A stretch of 7,770 bases of DNA from Bacteroidota bacterium (GCA_030593185.1 JAUVHQ010000093.1:1-7770), one strand, 5' to 3'; counted from the first letter of the stretch, positions 1 through 6,352 are shown. Numbers and translations are program-made. Notes: generated by a model from the sequence alone, not told the origin.

Positions 1-806
1 ATTCTCTGGCCTGCATAGCTAAATACTTTGGAGCTTGAAATAAGCAGAAGATAATTATCAGTGTAATTAGCCACGGTCGGTTGAAAAGGAGGAACGCCGG
101 GTTTTGACATATCCTTCCTGAAATCCATAGCAAAATATGCCAGGTCTTCAACTACAATAGCGTCATACTTATCAGCCAATTCCCCGATAATTTGTAATTC
201 TTCCTCAGTAAAACATATCCAGGTGGGATTATTAGGATTAGAATACATAATACTTGAAACCTTGCCTGTTTTCAGATAAGATTCCAGCTTGTTTTTCAAC
301 TTTTTCCCCCTGAAATTGTAAACATCAAACGAGCGAAAATCATGTCCCAATATCCTTATCTGTTGTTTCTGAACCGGGAACCCGGGATCGATAAACAGAG
401 TCCCTTCACGGGTTTGGTCATTCCTGTTAGCCACCATAAAGGTAGCCATTCCCCCCATCATTGAACCAACCGTTGGAATACAACCCTCCGGATCCACATC
501 AATATTTGCAAACAGTTTTACAAACCTGGACATTTCTTCTTTGAGTTCTTTCACTCCTTCGATCATAGGATATTTTGAAGCCACACCCCTTTTAAGAGCC
601 TCTATCTCTGCTGCTATACCCACAGGAGCCGGTTCCAAACCTGGCACTCCCATCTCCATTCTGATAAACCGTTCACCGGTTGCTTCCTGAACCCGGTTTA
701 CCAACCTGACAATCTCACGGATTGTCGCACTTCCAATATCCGGTAAGCCACTTTCTTTTATTAACCTTGAAACAATTGCGTGGTCAATTGGTGTATTCTT
801 CTTCAT
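1..806 (-). CDS. PLP-dependent class I/II aminotransferase, 3' end cut by window edge
   Basis: The visible 268 residues start at an ATG (804-806) and stay open to the window edge, so roughly the C-terminal third of a usual 390-430 residue aminotransferase is outside. Fold type I landmarks appear in order: a substrate-domain motif SKYPMIEGVKELKEEM (about 78-93), the YSNPNNPT loop (188-195) whose Asn and Pro contact the cofactor and substrate carboxylate, VVEDLAYF (218-225) with the Asp that pairs with the pyridine nitrogen, and SSSKVFSYAGQR (257-268), where Lys260 should form the Schiff base with pyridoxal phosphate. It would transfer an amino group from an amino acid to a 2-oxo acid in the cytoplasm; the sequence does not fix the substrate. 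It lies downstream of the ADP-forming acyl-CoA synthetase gene on the same strand, across a 344-bp gap, so joint transcription is possible but not shown. An amino-acid-degrading role is inferred from that neighbour. No Shine-Dalgarno sequence precedes the start. Confidence 0.93.
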   Translation of the reverse strand, partial: MKKNTPIDHAIVSRLIKESGLPDIGSATIREIVRLVNRVQEATGERFIRMEMGVPGLEPAPVGIAAEIEALKRGVASKYPMIEGVKELKEEMSRFVKLFANIDVDPEGCIPTVGSMMGGMATFMVANRNDQTREGTLFIDPGFPVQKQQIRILGHDFRSFDVYNFRGKKLKNKLESYLKTGKVSSIMYSNPNNPTWICFTEEELQIIGELADKYDAIVVEDLAYFAMDFRKDMSKPGVPPFQPTVANYTDNYLLLISSSKVFSYAGQR

Positions 807-1150
807 GTTTTTCGTGTGCCTTTATATTAACTAAAAAGGGGCAGAATATTATCTTCCACCCCTTTTGTTATTAGCAAAATCCTAATAGAAATATCTTAAA
901 CCAATTACTAATTCGTTCACAGGTTTTCCAAAACCCATCATTTTTATCAAAATATACTGATTTATTTCTCATATACAAATATAAGATTCTTCAGGATAAT
1001 ACGTAGTTATTTTGGAATATTGGAATATAGATTCAAACGTGAAAATTTACCATTAATGTTTTTTCTTTCCATTATTCCATTCTGACACCTGTTCATTTTC
1101 CGGATGAATCAAATATAAGAATATTTCCAACTATTTTGGAATCCTGATCA
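807..1150. other. 344-bp spacer between acyl-CoA synthetase and aminotransferase genes
   Basis: No open frame here looks like a gene. The AT-rich stretch holds two imperfect copies of CAAATATAAGA, at 976-986 and 1110-1120, each followed by a TTTTGGAAT string (about 1009-1017 and 1134-1142). Read on the minus strand both copies contain TATATTTG, which fits the Bacteroidota -7 box TAnnTTTG, but neither has a TTG-type -33 box at the expected distance. A separate promoter for the aminotransferase is therefore possible but weakly supported. Confidence 0.4.
1125..1141 (-). terminator. Weak stem-loop just after the acyl-CoA synthetase stop
   Basis: TTCCAA (1125-1130) and TTGGAA (1136-1141) form a 6-bp perfect stem with a 5-base loop. 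It begins 10 bp past the TAA stop of the minus-strand gene and is followed on that strand by an AT-rich run without a clean T tract. It may weaken read-through into the aminotransferase; a strong intrinsic terminator would have a longer and more GC-rich stem. Confidence 0.25.
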
Positions 1151-3208
1151 TTACTTTTCAACACAGATCCGAGCGTCAACTGTAATGATCCTTTCCGGTG
1201 TTCCCAATACAGGGTTCAGATCCATCTCACTGATCTCAGGTGCAATATCTGCCAGTGTTGCCACCCTGGTAATTAATTCAATAAATTGTTTTTCATTAAT
1301 TCCTTTTTGTTTTCTTGCTCCCTTAATAATTCCATACCCTCTGAGGTTTCTTACCATCTCTTTTGCTTCTTCAAAACTTAATGGTGCAAGACCGGATTGA
1401 ATATCTTTCATAATTTCAATAAAAACACCCCCCAGTCCGCACATAACCAGATGACCGAATTTATCTTCCTTCTTTAACCCGGCAAATAATTCAGTCCCTT
1501 CGAGCATAGGCTGTAATAAAACTGCTTTCGCCCCTTCAATCTTCATCATCACATTAAATTCCCTTCGAACCTCTTCATCACTTTTTACATTTAAAAATAC
1601 TCCTCCGACATCCGATTTGTGCAAAGGACCAACCACTTTCATTACCAATGGATAACCCAACCCCTCTGAAACTTTTACAGCTTCCTTTTCGGTAGCAACT
1701 ACTTTTTCCGGCACACGTGGTATTCCGGCAGCATCCAACAATTGCTGTACTATTTCAGGTTCCAGGTAACCATCTTTTGCGTTATCAACAATTTCCCTTA
1801 TCCTTTTTTGTTCCATAGCAGGAAAGTTCTCTGTTTCCGGTACCGGTTCAGGAGTAAAATACACTTTAGATAATGCTTTTCCCAATGCTACTTCGTCAGG
1901 AAAATTGATCCGCCCTTTAGACAGGAATACATTTATTTCATCCTTTACGTTGATTATTGAAGGCAATACCGGGAAAATCGGTTTCTTACATATTTCCATT
2001 TTTCGATGAAGCACCTCATACACATCATATACAGGGAATAATCCCGGGCTGCCAAAAATAACTACCATACCATCAATATGGTTAAAGTCGTTCTCAACAG
2101 CGTCAATTATTAGTCCAAGCTGTTCAGCATTTCCGGTAGCGAGAAAATCTACCGGGTTTGCCACGGATGATCCGGGGTGCAATTTCTTAAGTAAATCGTC
2201 AGCTTTTCTTCCTTTAATTTCAGGAACGCTCATTCCCCCTTCTGAGAGAGCATCTGTAAGCATAACAGCCGGTCCGCCTGCATGTGTTATAACAGCAAGG
2301 TTCTTTCCCTGTAATTCCTTATGCATAAATACAGAAGCAACAATTGTAAGTTCCTCCCGACTATGGCACCGGACAATTCCTGCTTTTTTTAACAAGGCTT
2401 CAGCGGCAGTATCCGAACCAGCCAGTGCACCTGTATGAGATGATGCGGCACGGCTGCCAGCATCAGAACTTCCGGCTTTAACAGCAGCTATTTTACATCC
2501 CTTCCTGATAAGTGAAGATGCATGTTTGAGTAACATTTGTGGCTTATCAATGCTTTCAATATATAATAACTTTACCCGGGGGCTGTTTTCCGGATCGAAG
2601 CTCTGGTCCATATATTTTAATACATCCTCAACACCAAGCTGGGCACTGTTGCCTACTGAATATACACTGGAAAAAGTTAAACCATTAGGTATTCCTGCCT
2701 CCATAATAAATACAGCTGTTGCACCTGATCCGGAAATAAAATCGCATCCGGCAGGATCCAGCTTTGGGATCGGAGTAGTAAATACTCCATTGTAGTTCCG
2801 GTTAAGAAAACCTATACAATTTGGACCAATCAGGCATCCATTCACCTGGTTTACAACATTTACCATTTGCTTTTCTAAAATGGCACCCTCTTCGTTCTCT
2901 TCGCTAAATCCGGCAGAGAGTACAATAAACGCCCTCGTGTTTTTGTTTTTTGCCAAATATTCAATGGTATCCGGGCAATATTTCGCTGCTATAGCTAATA
3001 TTGCCAGGTCAGTTTCAGGAAGATCATCCGGATTCTTGTACGACCTTATTCCTTGTATCTTATCTGATTTGGGGTTAGAAACATACAAATCACCCTGATA
3101 TCCACCATCCAGTAGATTTTTTAACACCTTTCCCCCCGGTTTGGATACATCTTCAGAGCCGCCGACAATAACAATACTGCGTGGATTAACTAATTGCTGA
3201 TTGATCAT
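1151..3208 (-). CDS. ADP-forming acetate/acyl-CoA ligase, fused alpha and beta subunits
   Basis: This enzyme family converts acyl-CoA, ADP and phosphate to the free acid, ATP and CoA in the cytoplasm, giving substrate-level ATP in fermentation. The 685-residue length is normal for a single-chain alpha-beta form. An N-terminal CoA-binding Rossmann domain (about 1-130) starts with PRSIVIVGGSE and ends at LIGPNCIGF. A succinyl-CoA synthetase-like region follows, carrying SSHTGALAG (256-264), where His258 is the expected phosphorylated histidine. The C-terminal ATP-grasp domain (about 480-685) has LHKSDVGGV, with His530 as the second phospho-carrier histidine, and ends in a typical EMDLNPV segment. 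Both histidines are kept, so the enzyme should be active. The start is taken as the ATG at 3206-3208 (MINQQL); an in-frame TTG two codons upstream is possible but less likely. Substrate choice (acetate, branched-chain or aryl acids) cannot be read here. A protein acyltransferase (Pat) role is less likely because no GNAT domain is present. Confidence 0.94.
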   Translation of the reverse strand: MINQQLVNPRSIVIVGGSEDVSKPGGKVLKNLLDGGYQGDLYVSNPKSDKIQGIRSYKNPDDLPETDLAILAIAAKYCPDTIEYLAKNKNTRAFIVLSAGFSEENEEGAILEKQMVNVVNQVNGCLIGPNCIGFLNRNYNGVFTTPIPKLDPAGCDFISGSGATAVFIMEAGIPNGLTFSSVYSVGNSAQLGVEDVLKYMDQSFDPENSPRVKLLYIESIDKPQMLLKHASSLIRKGCKIAAVKAGSSDAGSRAASSHTGALAGSDTAAEALLKKAGIVRCHSREELTIVASVFMHKELQGKNLAVITHAGGPAVMLTDALSEGGMSVPEIKGRKADDLLKKLHPGSSVANPVDFLATGNAEQLGLIIDAVENDFNHIDGMVVIFGSPGLFPVYDVYEVLHRKMEICKKPIFPVLPSIINVKDEINVFLSKGRINFPDEVALGKALSKVYFTPEPVPETENFPAMEQKRIREIVDNAKDGYLEPEIVQQLLDAAGIPRVPEKVVATEKEAVKVSEGLGYPLVMKVVGPLHKSDVGGVFLNVKSDEEVRREFNVMMKIEGAKAVLLQPMLEGTELFAGLKKEDKFGHLVMCGLGGVFIEIMKDIQSGLAPLSFEEAKEMVRNLRGYGIIKGARKQKGINEKQFIELITRVATLADIAPEISEMDLNPVLGTPERIITVDARICVEK

Positions 3209-3224
3209 AAACAATTGTTTTTTT

Positions 3225-3232
3225 CAAAAATA
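3225..3232 (-). promoter_or_regulatory. Possible -7 box of the acyl-CoA synthetase gene
   Basis: On the minus strand the bases read TATTTTTG, a full match to the Bacteroidota -7 consensus TAnnTTTG, 16 bp before the ATG. No TTG-type -33 box lies 19-21 bases further up, and the leader would be very short, so this could be a chance match in AT-rich DNA. Confidence 0.22.
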
Positions 3233-3270
3233 CCAATATTTATCCGGTATTAAGATTTTTATAACTATTC

Positions 3271-3318
3271 AGTGATTAAAGTTTAAAGTGACTAAAATTT
3301 AAAATGACTAAAATGTCT
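3271..3318. repeat. Degenerate 16-bp tandem repeat, three copies
   Basis: Three adjacent units read AGTGATTAAAGTTTAA, AGTGACTAAAATTTAA and AATGACTAAAATGTCT. The first two differ at two positions; the third diverges at its end. Similar TTTAAAGTGACTAAA-type strings are often seen between genes in Bacteroidota. No function is evident. Confidence 0.6.
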
Positions 3319-3417
3319 AAAGTTTTAAATTATTTATAATCCATCTTAAATATTTATAGGTACTCTTTACTTACCTGTACCCCGGGTGGCGCTACCTTTA
3401 AAGTATAATAAGTATAT

Positions 3418-3540
3418 GGATTTTGCGAACGAAGTGAAGCAATCTTTCATGACTTTTCGTAAAGCTTATGACAATCCATTTATTTGACATTCTGATTGTT
3501 TTTGGGAGTTTGCTTCGTCGCTTCGCTTCTCGCAAAATCC
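3418..3540. repeat. 123-bp REP/MITE-like element with inverted ends
   Basis: The ends are perfect 11-bp inverted repeats: GGATTTTGCGA (3418-3428) and TCGCAAAATCC (3530-3540). Just inside, both arms carry GAAGCAA-type sequence (ACGAAGTGAAGCAA on the left; on the right, TTGCTTCGTCGCTTCGCTTC, the complement of a related GAAGCGAAGCGACGAAGCAA) so the similarity extends about 25-30 bases with a 6-base length difference. The core TGCGA[AG]CGAAGxGAAGCAATCT resembles a dispersed intergenic repeat found in many bacterial genomes. The middle (about 3446-3507) holds no gene. No target-site duplication is visible at the edges, so recent transposition cannot be argued. Transcribed, it could fold into a long hairpin. 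Confidence 0.6.
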
Positions 3541-3587
3541 TTTTTCAACCAATAAAATCCAATTAGAACTTCACCTCTTCGCCCATC

Positions 3588-3627
3588 TTCTCATCTCATC
3601 ATTTTCTCATTTCCTCATTTACTCACC
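3588..3627. repeat. CTCAT-rich pyrimidine tract
   Basis: CTCAT or close variants occur about five times within 40 bp, separated by short pyrimidine runs such as TTTC. It is a low-complexity imperfect repeat in the 5' flank of the secreted-protein gene, with no recognised role. Confidence 0.45.
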
Positions 3628-3686
3628 TTACTTTGCTTTTCTTAAGATACTTAATATATCCATCTTTATTATCTTTATACTTTTAT

Positions 3687-3694
3687 TACATTTG
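3687..3694 (+). promoter_or_regulatory. Probable -7 promoter box for the secreted-protein gene
   Basis: TACATTTG fits the Bacteroidota -7 consensus TAnnTTTG exactly and lies 43 bp before the ATG at 3738, which would give a leader of about 35-40 bases. The -33 position (CTTTA at 3664-3668, 19 bp upstream) only partly resembles TTTG. This is the best promoter candidate in the window but rests on sequence match alone. Confidence 0.42.
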
Positions 3695-3737
3695 ATAACA
3701 AATTTTCACCAATTTTATAACAAAAAATAACAAAACT

Positions 3738-4130
3738 ATGAAACGATTTACTATTTCATTTCATGTCATTTTCTTATTATGTATCTTTCAATCCGGTTTA
3801 CTTCATGCCGGAAATCCTATGAAAACCTATGAAGGCACTTGGAAATTCACAGCCGAACAGGCCCCTTTCGGATACCAGGCTGGAACCATGACTTTCGAAA
3901 TTAAGGAAGATACACTGACAGGCTATTTGAAGTTTGCAGCCAGTGAGTATATCATTGAATTTCAGAATATTGAAATTAATGATAAGGGTATGAATTTTGG
4001 GATCACCGTTGAATATGAATATGTCTCGATAAAAGCTTCAGTAAAGGATAATATCCTTACAGGTACTGCCGCTTCCCCTGAAGGTCCAGTTAGTTTTTCT
4101 GCAACCAGGGTAGTAAAAGAAAAAAAATAA
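3738..4130 (+). CDS. Small secreted protein of unknown function
   Basis: The 130-residue product starts with a typical signal peptide: Lys2 and Arg3, a hydrophobic core FHVIFLLCIFQSGLL (about 8-22), and a likely signal peptidase I cut after LLHA (about residue 24). There is no lipobox cysteine at the cleavage site, so a soluble periplasmic or secreted protein is favoured over a lipoprotein. The mature part of about 105 residues begins with a YEGTWKFTAE motif and continues as alternating short strands with Gly turns, such as GTMTFEIKEDTLTGYLKF and ASVKDNILTGTAASPEGPVSF, suggesting an all-beta lipocalin-like or beta-barrel fold; that is inference. The family is not recognised. It is the only plus-strand gene, apparently monocistronic, and faces rex across a palindromic terminator. 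Confidence 0.85.
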   Translation: MKRFTISFHVIFLLCIFQSGLLHAGNPMKTYEGTWKFTAEQAPFGYQAGTMTFEIKEDTLTGYLKFAASEYIIEFQNIEINDKGMNFGITVEYEYVSIKASVKDNILTGTAASPEGPVSFSATRVVKEKK

Positions 4131-4165
4131 AGGCAGTTAGTTTAATTGCTTATAGTTAAAAAACT

Positions 4166-4201
4166 AATTACGTTATTAATAACGTTATTAATAACGTAAT
4201 T
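4166..4201. terminator. Perfect 36-bp palindrome, probable bidirectional terminator
   Basis: The 36 bp are a perfect inverted repeat centred between 4183 and 4184 and can fold into a 15-bp stem with AACGTT in the loop. It is also a tandem repeat: two copies of ACGTTATTAATA followed by ACGT. On the plus strand it is followed by TTATTTTT, and on the minus strand by AGTTTTTTAACT, so T-rich runs exist on both sides. It lies 35 bp after the secreted-protein stop and 51 bp after the rex stop, the right place to end both convergent transcripts. The stem is AT-rich, so a protein-binding operator is an alternative. Confidence 0.65.
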
Positions 4202-4252
4202 TTATTTTTCTGCTTACTGCGAATATTCATTCCATTCCGGTAAGGATATCAG

Positions 4253-4882
4253 TTATTCTTCATCATTCTTTTTTACAAAAAAAGCCACCTTTTCAACAGA
4301 GGTTATCATATCGTATTCTTCAAGATAAACACCCTGGGGAACTTTGAGTGGTACGGTTGTGAAATTTAGAATACCTTTTATTCCTGCTTCCACAAGTCTG
4401 TTTGTTACCTCCGTAGCTACATCAGGAGGGACTGTTAATATTGCAATTGTTATTTTTTTATTTCTTATGATTGTTTCCAAATGGTTAATATGAAAACATT
4501 TTACCCCATTTACTTTTGCACCAACCTTTTTAGTGTTGATATCAAATGAGGCTAAAACAATCAATTTTGATCTTTTCCCAGCAAAATAACCTGTAATAGC
4601 TTTACCCAAATAACCAAATCCTACAACTGCTACTTTCTGTCCTTCCTTTGAATCCAACACTTCTCCTATTCTGGCGATCAACTCTTTAACATTATAACCG
4701 TTTTTATGCATCCCTATATTTCCAATCAACATAACATCTCTTCTAACCTGAACTGCAGTAATATACAAAAGCTTAGCCAAATCATGCGAGAAAATATGAT
4801 CTCTGCCTTTTGTTAAGTAAATTAATAATACACGACGATATGCACTTAATCTTTCTACAGTTTTACCAGGAAGATTGTTCAT
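4253..4882 (-). CDS. rex: Redox-sensing transcriptional repressor Rex
   Basis: Rex is a homodimeric cytoplasmic repressor that binds DNA when NADH is low and lets go when NADH rises, controlling fermentation, respiration and hydrogenase genes in many bacteria. The 209-residue length is typical. The N-terminal winged helix (about 5-70) contains ERLSAYRRVLLIYL, a second helix FSHDLAKLLYIT and the recognition helix AVQVRRDV, followed by GNIGMHKNGYNVKELI. The Rossmann domain starts with VAVVGFGYLGKAI (84-96), the dinucleotide-binding GxGxxG, then ASFDIN and AGIKGILNFTTVPLKVP (about 166-182), all family hallmarks. The wing segment differs from the common GKRGVGYNV form, and Tyr replaces the usual Asn in the glycine loop. 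The start is set at ATG 4880-4882; a TTG two codons upstream is less likely. It follows the hydrogenase-locus genes on the same strand after 137 bp, so it may be its own unit. No canonical TTGTGAAnnnnnnTTCACAA operator was found in the window. Confidence 0.95.
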   Translation of the reverse strand: MNNLPGKTVERLSAYRRVLLIYLTKGRDHIFSHDLAKLLYITAVQVRRDVMLIGNIGMHKNGYNVKELIARIGEVLDSKEGQKVAVVGFGYLGKAITGYFAGKRSKLIVLASFDINTKKVGAKVNGVKCFHINHLETIIRNKKITIAILTVPPDVATEVTNRLVEAGIKGILNFTTVPLKVPQGVYLEEYDMITSVEKVAFFVKKNDEE

Positions 4883-5019
4883 AAGCAATTATTTACAGAT
4901 GCCTAAAGGTAAAATAAATATTGCTTTACGGAATGATTTTTTTAAGATAAATCCAGAGGATAATTTAACAGAATAATAAATAGAGAAAAGGAGATTTTAG
5001 TTAATGAAGTAGTTAATAT

Positions 5020-5493
5020 TTACTTTTTTGCATCAAGACAGGAGTTACAGCGCAATTCATCGGCTTGTACTATTTCTGATACCTGGCATCCTATCCTGTC
5101 ACAAATACCTATGCAATTTCCAAAGTCTGCATTCTTATCTGTAAACATGGTAAATAAATGAGCACCACAGGTACACCGTCTGTAAATCGGTAATTTCACA
5201 CCACATTCAGGACAAAAGAATTCCAATATCTCACCATTTTCAAGATCAACTTCACACGCAATCCACGATTTATCCCCACAGAAAGGACTCAGGGCAATCC
5301 ATCCTTCCTTATTATTACCTTTTACTTTCAGGTAGATTCCTTTATAATTGTTAAAAACAGCACGGTTACCAATCAGAGAATGTCCATTCTGGCAATATAC
5401 TTCTTCAACAATCCAAACCCTCTTTTGCCTAATAGCAACTTTTTTATCTGGTGTTGGAAATACTAACATTCCTTTTGAATTAAACCTTCTCAT
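5020..5493 (-). CDS. Cysteine-rich putative metal-binding protein of the hydrogenase locus
   Basis: I do not recognise the family. From ATG 5491-5493 the product has 157 residues with 12 cysteines. The first half (about 15-80) looks like a small beta domain with YCQNGH (Cys34, His38) and FCGDKSWIAC (Cys72, Cys80). FCPECG (Cys94, Cys97) with RCTCGAH (Cys107, Cys109) has the spacing of a zinc ribbon. A second cluster, NCIGICDRIGCQ with CNSC near the end (Cys127, 131, 136, 149, 152), could hold another zinc or an Fe-S site. No signal peptide or membrane segment is present, so it should be cytoplasmic. An upstream TTG (5521-5523) would overlap the protease stop by 4 bp (TTGA) and add 10 residues; with the ATG the gap is 26 bp. 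Either way it follows the second maturation protease closely, suggesting a role in hydrogenase assembly, metal handling or electron transfer; that is inference. Confidence 0.72.
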   Translation of the reverse strand: MRRFNSKGMLVFPTPDKKVAIRQKRVWIVEEVYCQNGHSLIGNRAVFNNYKGIYLKVKGNNKEGWIALSPFCGDKSWIACEVDLENGEILEFFCPECGVKLPIYRRCTCGAHLFTMFTDKNADFGNCIGICDRIGCQVSEIVQADELRCNSCLDAKK

Positions 5494-5519
5494 GCCAGAT
5501 ATAATTTTTCGAAAATTAT

Positions 5520-6017
5520 TCAATTTTTCTCACACCTACAAATTAATTTTGCAAATACCAGCTTCTTTAATTCATTATATATGTAATTTATCCTTTCTTC
5601 CAGTTTATACGAAAAGCATTCGCCAAAACATCTGTCCTCTTCTACTTCTATTCCGACAATATCAATGTTACGAGGCAAATTGTATCCAAGTTGCTCTCCA
5701 ACCTTCAATGCATTTAGAAAAGAAGCGTCATGTTTTGTTGACAGATGAAGTGTTTCTCGGTAATTTTCAGGAGAGAAAAAATACAAATCACCAACTTTAC
5801 TACCGCCCCTCATGCCATCCAGAATGATCAATTGATCATAGTCCCTTATGATTTCAAGTAATTCTAATCCACCTATATTGGATGTTTCAACATGAAAACC
5901 CTGCGGCAGGTTTTCTTCCCGGAGTTTATTAGCCAGGCGGGATCCCACACCATCATCCATCAGTATTTCACTTCCCATACCTAATATCAGCAATTTCTTA
6001 TCACTTTTTTCGCTCAT
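5520..6017 (-). CDS. [NiFe] hydrogenase maturation endopeptidase (second copy)
   Basis: Family members remove the C-terminal tail of the hydrogenase large subunit after nickel insertion, cutting behind the DPCxxCxxH motif, in the cytoplasm. The 165 residues show the HybD/HycI fold marks: LLILGMGSEILMDDGVG (9-25), with Asp22 in the place of the nickel-sensing Glu16 of HybD; IILDGMRGGSKVGDL (64-78) with Asp67; and STKHDASF (93-100) with His96. All three metal ligands are present, although GxGN is changed to GMGS. A C-terminal extension ends in ICRCEKN. The ATG at 6015-6017 follows AGGCAGAAAAG, a weak purine-rich leader. Before the MITE-like insertion this gene began 24 bp after the large-subunit stop, the usual large subunit-protease order. 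Its closest substrate is now a pseudogene, so its present target is unknown. The insertion may also have cut it off from the upstream promoter. Confidence 0.9.
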   Translation of the reverse strand: MSEKSDKKLLILGMGSEILMDDGVGSRLANKLREENLPQGFHVETSNIGGLELLEIIRDYDQLIILDGMRGGSKVGDLYFFSPENYRETLHLSTKHDASFLNALKVGEQLGYNLPRNIDIVGIEVEEDRCFGECFSYKLEERINYIYNELKKLVFAKLICRCEKN

Positions 6018-6037
6018 CTTTTCTGCCTGATATCCAC

Positions 6038-6044
6038 TTACTTA
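6038..6044. repeat. Target-site duplication, left copy (TTACTTA)
   Basis: This 7-bp direct repeat flanks the MITE-like element on the low-coordinate side and is identical to 6346-6352. On the minus strand it reads TAAGTAA; the original single copy began with the TAA stop of the hydrogenase large subunit. Confidence 0.75.
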
Positions 6045-6345
6045 GAGCCTGTCTATAAATTCTATATTTCGTTTATAAATAAATAACAAATCTCAAAAAA
6101 CAAATAACAACTTAACGAAGTGATCTCACGAACACCTTTAAAATTAATTATTTTGTGAGTAAATAATACCCAATGTTTGAAAAAACAAAACCCAAACAGT
6201 ACATATAAAAGAATTTGTTTGATTTTTAAGTTATTGGAATTTGAGATTTATTTGTATTTTGGTACTTGTTATTTGCCTGCCCCGTAAGGAAGCATGACTG
6301 TACGGGGGTGCTTATGTAATCTTTGTTTGACTTTATAGACGGGCT
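6045..6345. mobile_element. 301-bp MITE-like insertion with TIRs and 7-bp target duplication
   Basis: The ends are inverted repeats of 14 bp with one mismatch: AGCCTGTCTATAAA (6046-6059) and TTTATAGACGGGCT (6332-6345). They are bounded by identical TTACTTA copies at 6038-6044 and 6346-6352, as expected for a target-site duplication; one extra G (6045) lies between the left copy and the left repeat. No open frame of note exists inside, so any transposase must have acted in trans. Internal inverted segments, AAATAACAA (6081-6089) with TTGTTATTT (6266-6274) and AAATCTCAA (6088-6096) with TTGAGATTT (6241-6249), let most of the element fold on itself. A smaller hairpin, CCCCGTA/TACGGGG, sits at 6280-6307, and CTCAC/GTGAG at 6125-6159. 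The parent transposon family is not identifiable by eye. Confidence 0.82.
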
Positions 6346-6352
6346 TTACTTA
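6346..6352. repeat. Target-site duplication, right copy (TTACTTA)
   Basis: This matches 6038-6044 exactly. Bases 6350-6352 are also the TAA stop codon of the large-subunit remnant, so the insertion left the stop intact and separated the gene from the protease that follows. Confidence 0.75.

Larger units (their letters stand above)
3209..3737. other. Repeat-rich intergenic region between divergent genes
   Basis: These 529 bp separate two divergently transcribed genes and contain no open frame that looks like a gene. From left to right it holds a 16-bp tandem repeat (3271-3318), a short GC-rich patch around CCCCGGGTGGCGC (about 3380-3392), a 123-bp element with inverted ends (3418-3540), a CTCAT-rich pyrimidine tract (about 3588-3627) and a plus-strand promoter candidate (3687-3694). 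The block looks like an accumulation of repeat debris rather than a lost gene. Confidence 0.6.

Noticed and set aside
2526..3098. Plus-strand open frames within the acyl-CoA synthetase gene
   Set aside because: They are mirror frames of a strongly conserved minus-strand gene, as is a similar one at 1185-1400.
3280..3330. Possible CRISPR array
   Set aside because: The units are adjacent 16-mers without spacers, and no cas gene is in the window.
4354..4369. TTGTGAAATTTAGAAT as a Rex operator half-site inside rex
   Set aside because: Only the left half fits TTGTGAA; the right half lacks TTCACAA and the site is within the coding region.
5348..5827. 159-codon open frame on the plus strand
   Set aside because: It is antisense to two well-supported minus-strand genes, the protease and the cysteine-rich protein, and its translation has no family features.
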